The notes under the pieces were generated by a model. That model was not told the DNA's origin. It did no database searches and saw only the letters and a list, made by a program, of their open reading frames with translations. Shown in pieces: positions 9,183 to 18,140 of a stretch of 64,000 nt of DNA (within the stretch, counting starts at the first letter, position 1; each line of letters opens with the position of its first letter). Source of the stretch: BCD1 sp965230565 (GTDB taxonomy: Bacteria; Bacteroidota; Bacteroidia; Chitinophagales; Saprospiraceae); NCBI GenBank assembly GCA_965230565.1, contig CBDDLH010000012.1, forward strand, positions 186,001 to 250,000, given 5' to 3'. Made by a program: the position numbers and the translations under genes.

Positions 9183-9448
9183 GTTGATAAACTTTTTAAT
9201 GCTTTTTAACTCCGGGGATGCAATTCAATATCCCTGGTAGGAATAAAAAAATAACGTAAAAATCCTGGGTCTGGTTTTTGAGTAGTATCTAAATTTAAAT
9301 TATCTGAAATTCAAAAAACTAAATCAACGATTAACCAATCCTGGAAGTTTGGAAAATTGGATGAATGGAAAATTGGAAAAAATGTTTCTGATTACAGTAC
9401 CCAAGTTTCCATTTATTCCATCTTTCCTTTTGTTTTATTGCTATTATC

Positions 9449-10351
9449 TCAAAAATAGCCTTCTTTTTTTCTGTCTTCCATGCTGGTTTCGCTTCGTTTG
9501 TCATCAGAACGGCTTCCTCTTTCTGTGATATGAGTTGTGGCAATTTCATTGATTATTTCCTCAATGGTTTTGGCTGTTGATTCCCATAGACCGGTGCAGG
9601 TCATATCTCCTATAGTTCTGCAACGCACCCATTTTTCCACAGCTTCCTCGTTAGGAGCTTTTTTTATAAACGGGCTTTCCGCCAAAAGTATTCCATCCCT
9701 CCAAAAAACTTTTCTTTTATGAGCGAAGTATAATTCAGGAATATGGATCTTTTCTTTCGCCAGATACTGCCAAACATCCAGTTCAGTCCAGTTACTAATG
9801 GGAAATACTCTAAAGTGTTCGCCGAAATGTTTACGGCTGTTAAAAATTCTCCAGAGTTCAGGACGCTGATTTTTTGGGTCCCATTGCCCGAATTCATCAC
9901 GATGGGAAAAAAATCGTTCTTTGGCTCGTGATTTTTCTTCATCTCTGCGGCCGCCACCAATAGCTACATCAAACTTCTGTTTTTCGATCTCCTCCAATAG
10001 TACTGGCGTTTGCAGGAAATTTCTGGTCGCATGTGGTCCCTTTTCTTCTGTTACCTTCCCATCGAGGATCGCCTTTTCCACTGAAGCGACGAGGAGTTTT
10101 GTGCCAAGTTGCTCCATTAGTTGATCCCGAAAATGAATGGTTTCCCGGAAGTTGTGTCCCGTATCTACATGCAGGAATGGAAAAGGAATATTGGCAGGGT
10201 AAAAAGCTTTTTGGGCTAAATGGGCCAATAAAATAGAATCTTTACCGCCTGAAAACAACAACACCGGTTTTTCAAACCTAGCCGCCACTTCCCTGAGAAC
10301 AAAAATCGCCTCAGCTTCCAACTCCGATAAATGTTCCAATGCGTAGGTCAT
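9449..10351 (-). CDS. cysD: Sulfate adenylyltransferase subunit 2 (small subunit)
   Basis: CysD makes adenosine 5'-phosphosulfate from ATP and sulfate, driven by GTP hydrolysis in its partner CysN. This 300-residue product has the usual length and hallmarks: the PP-loop SGGKDS (34-39), HVDTGHNFRET, the GGGRRDEEKSRAKER segment, FPISNWTELDVWQYL and VRCRTIGDMTCTG. The start overlaps the end of cysC by 4 bp, so the two are translationally coupled. No cysN follows: the next gene downstream is an unrelated TraB protein. The GTPase subunit must be encoded elsewhere or replaced. Confidence 0.95.
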   Translation of the reverse strand: MTYALEHLSELEAEAIFVLREVAARFEKPVLLFSGGKDSILLAHLAQKAFYPANIPFPFLHVDTGHNFRETIHFRDQLMEQLGTKLLVASVEKAILDGKVTEEKGPHATRNFLQTPVLLEEIEKQKFDVAIGGGRRDEEKSRAKERFFSHRDEFGQWDPKNQRPELWRIFNSRKHFGEHFRVFPISNWTELDVWQYLAKEKIHIPELYFAHKRKVFWRDGILLAESPFIKKAPNEEAVEKWVRCRTIGDMTCTGLWESTAKTIEEIINEIATTHITERGSRSDDKRSETSMEDRKKEGYF

Positions 10352-10950
10352 GATTCATTTTTGATCAATGGCCGAATATAATTCATTACTTTTTCTATCG
10401 TATCCGGGATATTTTCGTTGGTAGTGTCCAGAACGAGATCAGGGTCGGCAGGTGGCTCGTAAGGAGAATCAATACCGGTAAAACCAGAGATTTCGCCTTT
10501 CCTTGCTTTTTCATACAACCCTTTCACATCCCTGCTTTCACAAACTTCCAAAGGCGCACTCATATAAACTTCAATAAAATCATGCTCTCCAATGATGCTT
10601 TTAGCCATTTGCCGAATTTCCCGGGTCGGGCTAATGAATGCTGCAATAGTAATCACCCCGCTATTGAGGAATAATTTGGCAACCTCAGATATTCGACGGA
10701 TATTTTCATACCTGTCCTCCAAACTGAAACCAAGATTATTATTGATCCCGCTGCGGATATTATCTCCATCCAATACTTCAGTGAGGAAACCTTCTTTAAA
10801 CAGCCGTTGCTCCAACCCAAGGGCCAGGGTGCTTTTTCCGGAACCGGATAAGCCCGTCAACCAGATCACCTTACTTTTTTGATTGAGCAAAGCCTGCTTC
10901 TCTTCCCGCCCGGCAAGTTTTTTGAATATAGGATGAATGTTTTCAGGCAT
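10348..10950 (-). CDS. cysC: Adenylylsulfate (APS) kinase
   Basis: CysC phosphorylates APS to PAPS in assimilatory sulfate activation. The 200-residue protein has a Walker A motif GLSGSGKST (33-41), the LDGDNIRSGINNNLGFS substrate loop, the FISPTREIRQMAK segment and FIEVYMSAPLEVCESRDVKGLYEKAR, all standard for the family. It is the first gene of a cysC-cysD operon (ATGA-type 4-bp overlap). The 292-bp region upstream is shared with the divergent RNA ligase gene. PAPS could feed sulfate reduction or sulfotransferases; no PAPS reductase or sulfite reductase is in this window. Confidence 0.95.
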   Translation of the reverse strand: MPENIHPIFKKLAGREEKQALLNQKSKVIWLTGLSGSGKSTLALGLEQRLFKEGFLTEVLDGDNIRSGINNNLGFSLEDRYENIRRISEVAKLFLNSGVITIAAFISPTREIRQMAKSIIGEHDFIEVYMSAPLEVCESRDVKGLYEKARKGEISGFTGIDSPYEPPADPDLVLDTTNENIPDTIEKVMNYIRPLIKNES

Positions 10951-11148
10951 AATTTTGTTGTCCGTTAAACGGGGACGAAGTTAAAAGGAAAACCGGAAAG
11001 TTTAAAGGCTTGTGTGAAAAGTCGATTTTTCTTAAACATTACAGAAAATGAAACGCATAGGAATTAGAAATCGATTTTTCACAATTTCATTACCTCAAAT
11101 ACAAGATTATTCCGGGAGTTTCTTTAATAAATTTCAAAAACATTTTGG

Positions 11149-11186
11149 CTGCGCAAAAAGATTGCGCAGAAGTTCTTTTTCTTTGT
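11149..11186 (+). terminator. Terminator-like hairpin in the leader of the RNA repair cassette
   Basis: ctgcgca (11149-11155) and tgcgcag (11163-11169) form a 7-bp stem with a 7-nt loop, followed by a T-rich run (ttctttttctttg). It lies about 70 bp upstream of the ligase start codon, so it could attenuate the cassette. It could also just end a short upstream transcript. Confidence 0.4.
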
Positions 11187-11242
11187 TTTTGTTATTAACA
11201 ACCACAAAAAACCAAACACAGTTTAATTAAATTATTTAACCG

Positions 11243-12262
11243 ATGGAGTTCAAAAAACTGGAAGCACAAGGACTGATCACTATCAACCAACATCCGGAAG
11301 TGCCGTTGTTCATTGCCAACTACACGGCCAGGGTTCAGTATGAGCAACTTTGGAGTGAAGCATTATTGCAATGCCGGGGCTTGATATTTGACCAGCATGA
11401 AAACATCATTGCACGCCCCTTCCGTAAGTTTTTCAACCTATCGGAACATCAACCAAATGAGATCCCCAAAGAACCATTTGAAGTTTTTGAAAAGATGGAC
11501 GGTAGTCTCGGTATTTTGTACTGGATCGGTGATAAACCCTATATTGCCACAAGAGGTTCCTTTACTAGCGAACAAGCCATTGAAGGCACCCGTATCCTGC
11601 ACGAAAAATATGCCGGACTTTTTGATCAACTGAACAGAAAAGCGACCTATCTTTTCGAAATTATTTATCCGAACAACAGAATTGTTGTGGACTACGGAGC
11701 TCAGGAAGACCTTGTTCTTCTGGCGGTGATCGACAACAAAACAGGTGAAGATCTGCCGCTACCTGATATTGGTTTCCATTTGGTCAATCGATATTCCGGT
11801 ATCCGTGACTTGAATGACCTGGTAGCACTGGAAGAAGATAATAAGGAGGGATTTGTTGTGAGATTCCATTCCGGTTTCAGGGTTAAAGTCAAATTTGAAG
11901 AATACATCAGGTTGCACAAGATCATCACCCAGGTTTCCTCCAAAATGATCTGGGAATACCTGAAGGAAGGAAAATCCATGGATGATATGCTGGCGGAAAT
12001 TCCGGATGAATTGTATGATTGGGTTAAAGCCACAAAAGGTGAATTGATCGGGCAATTTGAAGAAATTTCCAAAAAAGCTAAAGAAGCGCTGGAAGCTATT
12101 TTGGCTGATATGCCGGAAGATTTTTCTGATAAAGATTTTGCCCTGAAAGTGGTTGGGCATGAATGGACACCACTGCTTTTTTCACTTTACAAAGGAAAAG
12201 ATATTTCGGAAAGAGTCTGGAGGATGATCAAACCCGAATTTGAAAAGCCTTTTTCTGTGTAA
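11243..12262 (+). CDS. T4 Rnl1-type RNA ligase
   Basis: An ATP-dependent RNA ligase joins 3'-OH and 5'-phosphate RNA ends through a lysyl-AMP intermediate. The 339-residue product has the nucleotidyltransferase motifs in order: CRGLIFD (44-50) just before the core, motif I KMDGS with nucleophile Lys84, motif III FEIIYP (138-143), motif IV EGFVVR (202-207) and motif V KVKFEEY (215-221). The C-terminal ~110 residues are helical, as in the T4 Rnl1 group. A few residues before motif I and the RGL signature favour Rnl1 over Rnl2 or DNA ligase. The kinase/phosphatase gene follows 45 bp downstream, giving the complete 'heal and seal' pair. By analogy with T4, the substrate is probably cleaved tRNA, but that is inference. 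Confidence 0.9.
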   Translation: MEFKKLEAQGLITINQHPEVPLFIANYTARVQYEQLWSEALLQCRGLIFDQHENIIARPFRKFFNLSEHQPNEIPKEPFEVFEKMDGSLGILYWIGDKPYIATRGSFTSEQAIEGTRILHEKYAGLFDQLNRKATYLFEIIYPNNRIVVDYGAQEDLVLLAVIDNKTGEDLPLPDIGFHLVNRYSGIRDLNDLVALEEDNKEGFVVRFHSGFRVKVKFEEYIRLHKIITQVSSKMIWEYLKEGKSMDDMLAEIPDELYDWVKATKGELIGQFEEISKKAKEALEAILADMPEDFSDKDFALKVVGHEWTPLLFSLYKGKDISERVWRMIKPEFEKPFSV

Positions 12263-12307
12263 AGGTTTTTTTAAACTAATTTTTAAAAACAAAAAATAAC
12301 CACAAAC

Positions 12308-13186
12308 ATGAAAACAGTTTGGATATATAAAGGATTACCGGCTTCCGGGAAGAGTACTGCTGCCAAAAAGGTATTGCAAAAAAATCCGGGAAAATATAAG
12401 CGGGTTAACAAGGATGATCTTCGCCTGATGCTGGATGCTTCTCATTGGAGTAAACACAATGAAAAGTTCATTCTTCAGGTTCGTGACAATATTATTGTAG
12501 AAGCCTTAAAAAATGGACAGCACGTGATCATTGACGACACTAACCTGCATCCAAAGCACGAGCAAAAAATCCGGGATTTGGTAAAAAACTTTAATGAAGA
12601 CCATGAAAGCAATACCCTGGTTAAAGTCAAATTCTTTGATGTCCCAGTGGAAGAATGTATACAACGTGATTTGAAACGACCAAACTCAGTGGGTTCATCG
12701 GTTATCACCAAAATGTACAAAGACTTCCTGGCACAGGATACATCCGGAAATGGGAAGATGCTGCAGGATACCACTTTACCGGCGGCAATTATCGTAGATG
12801 TTGACGGTACGCTTGCGGACAAGGGTAAAAGAAGTCCTTTTCACTGGGATAAAGTGAAGGAAGATACCGTAAAAGAAGAGATTCGTGAGATCGTTAACCG
12901 GTATAGAACGGATACCAGGATCATCATTTTCACCGGCCGTGACGGGATTTGCGAAGCGGATACCAGAAGCTGGCTGCAAGACAACGACATTCATTTTGAC
13001 GAATTGCATATCCGCCCGAAGGGTAATATGGAAAAAGATTCCATTATCAAACGTCGAATGTTCGATGAAAATATTCGCGGTAAGTTTTATGTTCGTTTCG
13101 TTCTGGACGATAGAAACCAGGTGGTGGATATGTGGCGAAAGGAGCTGGGGTTGGTTTGTTTACAAGTCGACTACGGCGATTTTTAA
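12308..13186 (+). CDS. T4 Pnkp-like polynucleotide 5'-kinase / 3'-phosphatase
   Basis: A two-domain end-healing enzyme. The N-terminal P-loop kinase has GLPASGKST (9-17), NKDDLR (34-39, matching the catalytic Asp/Arg region of T4 Pnkp) and DDTNL (76-80). The C-terminal HAD phosphatase has DVDGT (164-168, nucleophile Asp164), FTGRDG (208-213) and LDDRNQVVDMWR (266-277), and ends QVDYGDF, closely like the C-terminus of T4 Pnkp. Length (292) is near that of T4 Pnkp (301). It prepares RNA ends (5'-phosphate, 3'-OH) for the ligase encoded just upstream, and the operon ends at a strong terminator. There is no Hen1 or RtcB-type gene nearby, so this is the T4-type rather than the Pnkp-Hen1 or Rtc repair route. 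Confidence 0.92.
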   Translation: MKTVWIYKGLPASGKSTAAKKVLQKNPGKYKRVNKDDLRLMLDASHWSKHNEKFILQVRDNIIVEALKNGQHVIIDDTNLHPKHEQKIRDLVKNFNEDHESNTLVKVKFFDVPVEECIQRDLKRPNSVGSSVITKMYKDFLAQDTSGNGKMLQDTTLPAAIIVDVDGTLADKGKRSPFHWDKVKEDTVKEEIREIVNRYRTDTRIIIFTGRDGICEADTRSWLQDNDIHFDELHIRPKGNMEKDSIIKRRMFDENIRGKFYVRFVLDDRNQVVDMWRKELGLVCLQVDYGDF

Positions 13187-13193
13187 AGACTTT

Positions 13194-13228
13194 GGCAGAT
13201 ATTATTTTAATATCTGCCTTTTCTTTTT
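13194..13228 (+). terminator. Intrinsic terminator of the RNA repair operon
   Basis: An 11-bp perfect stem (ggcagatatta 13194-13204 with taatatctgcc 13208-13218), a 3-nt loop and a T-run immediately after. Confidence 0.85.
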
Positions 13229-13310
13229 GACCAAACAAAATATTCTATCTTTTTAGCCTCCTATATGACAATTCAACCAAAGCCATTCTTTTTTATTCGA
13301 AATATTGATA

Positions 13311-13318
13311 TATATTTG
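13311..13318 (+). promoter_or_regulatory. Candidate -7 promoter element (TATATTTG) for the M43 protease gene
   Basis: TATATTTG fits the bacteroidotal -7 consensus TAnnTTTG, but no good -33 TTTG lies at the right distance and the leader would be ~165 nt. The rest of the 13229-13491 gap is AT-rich with nothing else recognisable. Confidence 0.25.
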
Positions 13319-13491
13319 GCTTCAACACCAGAATCTATACCCCCAATTTCACTTAATACATTTCTTCTCTCTCTACTTTCTGAATAATCAATGTTCAGGC
13401 ACGGTTTTTTTACCACACATCAAATCACCGTCCTTAACATTAATTATTAGGCGTTTTATTCAACTATCTTAAATTCAAAAACTAATAACGA

Positions 13492-15894
13492 ATGAGAGTA
13501 ATCAACTACCTTCTTTCCTTTACATTAATTCTGGCTTTCAGTACAGGTATTATGGCACAAAGAAACTGTGGGTCCATGGAATACCTGGAAGAACAACTGC
13601 AAAATGATCCCAAGCGGGAGGCAAAAATGGAAGCCATTGAGCGTTTCACCAGAGATTTTATCGAAGACAGCGACAGAGTGGTTAATGGTGTAGTGACTAT
13701 TCCTGTAGTAGTTCACGTTATCTACAATACTTCTGCGGAAAACATCAGTGACGCTCAGGTTTTATCACAGATCACTGTATTGAATGAGGATTTCAGAAGA
13801 ACAAACAGCGATGCTGACAATACATGGTCACAGGCAGCAGATTCGGAAATTGAATTCTGTATGGCAACCGTAGATCCCAATGGTAATGCTACTAATGGTA
13901 TTACCAGAACTTCTACTTCCGTCTCTGCATTTAGCACTAATGATAATATGAAATTCTCTTCTTCCGGCGGACATGATGCCTGGCCGGCGAGTGATTATCT
14001 GAATGTATGGGTCTGTGATATCAGCGGAGGAATTTTGGGTTATGCACAATTCCCCGGTGGACCTGCTTCTACTGACGGTGTTGTAATCGATTACCAATAC
14101 ATGGGAACCATCGGGACAGCAACATCTCCTTTTGATCTTGGAAGAACGGGTACACACGAAGTTGGTCACTGGCTTAACCTTCGCCACATTTGGGGTGATG
14201 GTGGTTGCGGTGTTGATGATTTTGTGGCGGATACTCCAACTTCAGATGGCGCAAATTACGGATGTGCAACCGGTCACGTTTCCTGTGGTTCTACGGATAT
14301 GGTGGAAAACTATATGGATTATTCTGATGATGCTTGTATGAACTTGTTCACAACTGGACAAAAATCAAGAATGAGAGCATTGTTCGACACAGGTGGTGCT
14401 CGTCAAAGTATACTCAATTCCAACGGTTGCGGAGAAGGTTCAACACCAACCTGTGATGATGGCATTCAGAATGGTGATGAAGAAGGGGTAGACTGTGGTG
14501 GTTCTTGCCCTAACGCTTGCCCGGGTTGTGAAGACAATGAAGTAACTATCACCATCAACCTCGACAATTATCCGGAAGAAACCAGCTGGACCGTAACGGA
14601 TGATAATAATAATACGGTAGCTTCCGGTGGAACTTACGGTAGCCAGCCTGACGGATCTACTGTAGTAGAAGTACTGTGTCTTGTTGACGGATGTTATGAT
14701 TTCAATATCTACGATTCTTATGGTGATGGAATTTGTTGTGGTTATGGAAATGGTTCTTATACCGTAACTGACGCGAACAACAATGTTCTGGCATCCGGTG
14801 GAAACTTTGGTTCTTCTGAAAGCACCAATTTCTGCTTTGGAGGAACAGCTCCTGTTTATGGTTGTACAAATCCAAATGCTCACAATTACAACCCTGCTGC
14901 TACCGTGGATGACGGTTCCTGTGAAACCTGTTCTGACGGTGTTCAAAACGGTGACGAAACCGGTGAAGACTGTGGCGGCTCTTGCCCGAATGCCTGTCCA
15001 ACCTGTACTGATGGCGTTCAGAATGGTGACGAAACCGGTATAGATTGCGGTGGCTCTTGTCCTAACACCTGCGGCGGTGGCGGAGGTTGCAGTTATGTAG
15101 ACGTAAACAACAATGACTTCGATAACGGATGGGGAATCTGGAATGATGGTGGATCTGATTGTAGAAGAAGTGGCCGTGATGCTGCATATGCATATTCTGG
15201 TTCCTACTGTATTCGCCTGAGAGATAATACTTCTTCTTCAACTATGACCACTGATAACCTCAATTTATCGGCATACGATGAATTGACTGTTGACTTCACT
15301 TATTATCCAAGAAGTATGGAAAATGGAGAAGATTTCTGGTTGCAGGTATCTACCAATGGAGGATCTTCTTATTCCACAGTTGCTTCCTGGGCTAGTGGAA
15401 CTGACTTCTCTAATGGTACAAGAGAATTTGAAACAGTAGTTATCTCCGGAACTTTCGCAAGTAACACAAGGTTGAGGTTCCGTTGTGATGCTTCCGGAAA
15501 TTCAGATTATATCTACATCGATGATGTGGTAATTACCGGATGTTTGAATTCTAACAGAGATAATGGTGAGGGTGTTATTATTGAAACTGTAGAAAACGAA
15601 ACTTCTTCAATTACAAGAGGTATTGAGGAAATTCAGCACATCACCGATATCAAATTATTCCCGAACCCAACCAGCGGTTTGATGAATGTTTCTTTTGATA
15701 TCGATAAAACATCTGATGTGCAGTTGATCGTAACCAACATTACCGGCCAGGTGATCCATACTCAGGATCTTCAGATCAATGCCGGGGAATACAATACAGA
15801 AATCGACGCCAGTCGCTTTGGACAGGGAATTTTCTTCCTTAACATTGCTACAAAAGATGGCGTGACTACTCAGAAATTTGTAGTCGTTCGATAA
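13492..15894 (+). CDS. Secreted M43 (pappalysin/cytophagalysin-like) metalloprotease with T9SS tail
   Basis: An 800-residue zinc endopeptidase precursor. Signal peptide 1-22 (GIMAQ); propeptide-like stretch; catalytic domain with HEVGHWLNLRH (222-232, three zinc His and Glu223), the cysteine-rich CGVDDFVADTP just after, and the Met-turn NYMDYSDD (Met275). Next come Cys-rich modules of the DGVQNGDETGxDCGGSCPN type (three copies around 320-340 and 480-530), a proprotein-convertase-P-like segment with YDSYGDGICCG, one GCTNPNAHNYNPAATVDDGSC-like module, and a MAM/LamG-like beta domain (about 535-685). A type IX secretion CTD (LFPNPTSGLMNVSF to QKFVVVR) ends the protein. It is expected outside the cell or on the surface, acting in protein degradation. 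Substrates cannot be inferred. Confidence 0.92.
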   Translation: MRVINYLLSFTLILAFSTGIMAQRNCGSMEYLEEQLQNDPKREAKMEAIERFTRDFIEDSDRVVNGVVTIPVVVHVIYNTSAENISDAQVLSQITVLNEDFRRTNSDADNTWSQAADSEIEFCMATVDPNGNATNGITRTSTSVSAFSTNDNMKFSSSGGHDAWPASDYLNVWVCDISGGILGYAQFPGGPASTDGVVIDYQYMGTIGTATSPFDLGRTGTHEVGHWLNLRHIWGDGGCGVDDFVADTPTSDGANYGCATGHVSCGSTDMVENYMDYSDDACMNLFTTGQKSRMRALFDTGGARQSILNSNGCGEGSTPTCDDGIQNGDEEGVDCGGSCPNACPGCEDNEVTITINLDNYPEETSWTVTDDNNNTVASGGTYGSQPDGSTVVEVLCLVDGCYDFNIYDSYGDGICCGYGNGSYTVTDANNNVLASGGNFGSSESTNFCFGGTAPVYGCTNPNAHNYNPAATVDDGSCETCSDGVQNGDETGEDCGGSCPNACPTCTDGVQNGDETGIDCGGSCPNTCGGGGGCSYVDVNNNDFDNGWGIWNDGGSDCRRSGRDAAYAYSGSYCIRLRDNTSSSTMTTDNLNLSAYDELTVDFTYYPRSMENGEDFWLQVSTNGGSSYSTVASWASGTDFSNGTREFETVVISGTFASNTRLRFRCDASGNSDYIYIDDVVITGCLNSNRDNGEGVIIETVENETSSITRGIEEIQHITDIKLFPNPTSGLMNVSFDIDKTSDVQLIVTNITGQVIHTQDLQINAGEYNTEIDASRFGQGIFFLNIATKDGVTTQKFVVVR

Positions 15895-15920
15895 GCATTT
15901 AAAGTGTGATTATTAAAAAA

Positions 15921-15953
15921 GGCCTTCCTCAAAATTTTGAGGAAGGCCTTTTT
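15921..15953. terminator. Bidirectional terminator between convergent genes
   Basis: A perfect palindrome (14-bp arms ggccttcctcaaaa / ttttgaggaaggcc, 15921-15948) flanked by A-run and T-run serves both the protease gene and rsgA. Confidence 0.92.
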
Positions 15954-15965
15954 CTTTGGCGAGGT

Positions 15966-16913
15966 TTAATAGTCTTTATGTCGCTCCCAGTAATTCTGGT
16001 CCTCGATTTCTTCGAGTATAGTCAAATAGTTCATATACCGAAGTTCGCTCACGGTCCCTTCTTCGATCCCATCTTTGACGGCGCAGCCTGGTTCATTCCG
16101 GTGAAGGCAACTGCCTCCGAATTTACAATCCGGCGATAACTCAAAAAACTCTCTGAAGTTATGAGCCAGGTCCATGGGTTCGAGGTGACTAAAACTCAAA
16201 GTTTTAATTCCCGGTGTATCAATCATGCTTGCGCCGAATTCAAGTGGGAACATTTCTGCAAAAGTGGTAGTATGTTGACCTTTCCCGGAAGAGTCTGACA
16301 ACTCCTGGGTACGTAATTCAAGTGACGGTTGCAAAGCATTCATCAAACTGGATTTCCCAACCCCGGACTGACCTGCAATCAGGTTTGATTTTCCGGCCAT
16401 AGCTTTTTTAAGGTCCTCAACTCCGGTACCTTCGATAGCCGATACCAACATACATTGGTAACCTATTGATTCATAAATATCCTTTAAATATTCATAAATG
16501 GCCAGTTCCTCTTCTCCGTAAAGGTCTGCTTTATTGAAAACGACTATAGTGGGAATATTGTAAGGTTCTGTCATTAACAAAAACCGGTCGATGAATCCTT
16601 GTTTAAGGTTTGGTTCAATGATGGTCACTATCAATACTCCCTGGTCAATATTACTCGCCAGTAAATGCAGAGAATGTTTTTTACGGGGAGATTGGCGTAC
16701 CACGTAGTTTTTCCGAGGAAGTATTTTTTTAATGGACCCTGTTTCATCCGCTTCCAGGTCAATTTCCACTTCATCACCCACGGCCACCGGATTGGTTAAT
16801 TTGAGGCCTTCCAGCCTGAATTTTCCTTTGATACGGCATGGCAATTGCTGACCATCTTCCAACAAAACGGTATACCAACTACCTGTCGATTTTACTACTG
16901 TTCCTTGCTTCAC
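15966..16913 (-). CDS. rsgA: Ribosome small-subunit-dependent GTPase A
   Basis: RsgA is a circularly permuted GTPase that acts in late 30S subunit maturation. The 315-residue protein has an N-terminal OB fold (1-70), the permuted G motifs in the order NKADLYG (G4), GQSGVGKSSLMNAL (G1/P-loop), then TTTFAEMF and DTPGIKTLSF (G2-G3), and the C-terminal zinc-binding CKFGGSCLHRNEPGCAV. The GGGPS-like gene lies directly upstream with no spacing, so the two are probably cotranscribed. Confidence 0.96.
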   Translation of the reverse strand: MKQGTVVKSTGSWYTVLLEDGQQLPCRIKGKFRLEGLKLTNPVAVGDEVEIDLEADETGSIKKILPRKNYVVRQSPRKKHSLHLLASNIDQGVLIVTIIEPNLKQGFIDRFLLMTEPYNIPTIVVFNKADLYGEEELAIYEYLKDIYESIGYQCMLVSAIEGTGVEDLKKAMAGKSNLIAGQSGVGKSSLMNALQPSLELRTQELSDSSGKGQHTTTFAEMFPLEFGASMIDTPGIKTLSFSHLEPMDLAHNFREFFELSPDCKFGGSCLHRNEPGCAVKDGIEEGTVSELRYMNYLTILEEIEDQNYWERHKDY

Positions 16914-17666
16914 TTATTTCTGTTTTATGGCTACCTGATGTACTGCATTGACCATCTGCTCAAGCAAATCAGGGTCTTTTTCCAATACATTTCCTACAAC
17001 GACAATATCTGCTCCCGCGGCTACAGCATCATAGGCTGATTTAGGCGTTCTGATGCCTCCTCCAACAATCAGGGGTATTGATAGTCTTTTACTTAGATAG
17101 GAGATCATCTTTGGAGAAACAGGCTTTTGCGCTCCACTACCTGCATCCATATAGATGAGTTGCAACCCCAACATTTCGCCTGCCAAAGCAGTGCTGTAGG
17201 CAATCTGCTTTTTACCATTTGGAATGGGTGTTGTATTACTCATATAAGAAACAGAAGTCGGCACGCCACCTTCTATCAACATATAACCCGTTGGCAGGAT
17301 TTCCAGTTTCGTTTGTTTTAAATAAGGTGCGGCAATGACCTGTTGTCCGATCAGAAAATCAGGATTGCGACCGGAAATCAGGGAAAGAAACAAAATTCCA
17401 TCGGCATATTTACTGATCTGCATAACATTGCCCGGAAACAAAAGTACCGGAATATCACTCAATGATTTAATCTGTCGCACACAAGCATCCACCCGATCCT
17501 TTAGTAAAAGACTGCCTCCTACCAGAATAAAATCGACTTTCGCATAAACGGCTTTGGTTACCAGATATGCGATCTGATCCGAATCACATTTGTCCGGATC
17601 GATGAGCAATGCAAATTGTTTTCGGTTGCTTTTGCTGGCCTCTATAATTGTTTGCAGGATTGTCAT
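16914..17666 (-). CDS. Geranylgeranylglyceryl/heptaprenylglyceryl phosphate synthase family protein
   Basis: A TIM-barrel prenyltransferase of the GGGPS/PcrB family, which joins a polyprenyl diphosphate to glycerol-1-phosphate. Visible signatures: LLIDPDKC (21-28) at the start of the barrel, FILVGGSLL, LFPGNVMQISKYADGILFLSL, IPTGY-like LPTGYMLIEGG, YMDAGSGAQKPVS, LIVGGGIRTPKSA and GADIVVVGN near the C-terminus. Length 250 fits bacteroidotal (group II) enzymes. The product would be an ether-lipid precursor, whose role in Bacteroidota is unsettled. It abuts rsgA with zero spacing. Confidence 0.88.
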   Translation of the reverse strand: MTILQTIIEASKSNRKQFALLIDPDKCDSDQIAYLVTKAVYAKVDFILVGGSLLLKDRVDACVRQIKSLSDIPVLLFPGNVMQISKYADGILFLSLISGRNPDFLIGQQVIAAPYLKQTKLEILPTGYMLIEGGVPTSVSYMSNTTPIPNGKKQIAYSTALAGEMLGLQLIYMDAGSGAQKPVSPKMISYLSKRLSIPLIVGGGIRTPKSAYDAVAAGADIVVVGNVLEKDPDLLEQMVNAVHQVAIKQK

Positions 17667-17726
17667 TGGTGCAAAGATAGAATTCCTTTGCTTGTTAAGG
17701 TCAACTTATGATAAGTAAACTGAATC

Positions 17727-18140
17727 TTAGTCTTTAAAGAAGTCGCTGATAATTTCGAAAGCTTCATCTCTGGTTTCATAGGTTTTATTAATAACCCTTG
17801 AATTTCCATTTAACATAGCTGAGAGTCGCTTTCCAGGTTGTTTTCGGTAAAGACACAAAATGGTTTTACCCAAATCTTCTGCCTTTCCAATTTCATATCC
17901 AACACCCAGAGAAGGTGTTGTAACTTCGGCAATCACTACGTCGCAGGACGTCAACCACTCCATATCCCGTTCGTAAATACCCTGATCTGTCAGCTGATCT
18001 TCCCCAAAGGCACTGAGTTGCTGGTCTCCAACATGCTCGGTGAGCACTTCCCCGAATTGTTGTAAAAATTGGATGATATCCAGGTACAAGGCTCTGTCGT
18101 CCCTGCCCCCTCTAATGGAACCGGCAAAATATATTTTCAT
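17727..18140 (-). CDS. DNPH1/Rcl-like 2'-deoxynucleoside 5'-phosphate N-hydrolase
   Basis: A 137-residue member of the nucleoside 2-deoxyribosyltransferase fold. It starts with the substrate loop YFAGSIRGGRDDR (4-16), has VLTEHVG, YERDMEWL, and DVVIAEVTTPSLGVGYEIG with the catalytic Glu, then ILCLYRKQPGKRLSAMLNG. This order closely follows mammalian DNPH1 (Rcl), which cleaves the glycosidic bond of deoxynucleoside monophosphates, including modified ones. The role is therefore probably nucleotide-pool cleaning or salvage. The start overlaps the stop of the upstream small membrane-protein gene by 4 bp, so translation is likely coupled. A deoxyribosyltransferase activity cannot be excluded. Confidence 0.85.
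   Translation of the reverse strand: MKIYFAGSIRGGRDDRALYLDIIQFLQQFGEVLTEHVGDQQLSAFGEDQLTDQGIYERDMEWLTSCDVVIAEVTTPSLGVGYEIGKAEDLGKTILCLYRKQPGKRLSAMLNGNSRVINKTYETRDEAFEIISDFFKD

Noticed and set aside
11048..11230. 60-codon ORF upstream of the RNA ligase
   Set aside because: Low-complexity composition, crosses the leader hairpin, and has no recognisable domain.
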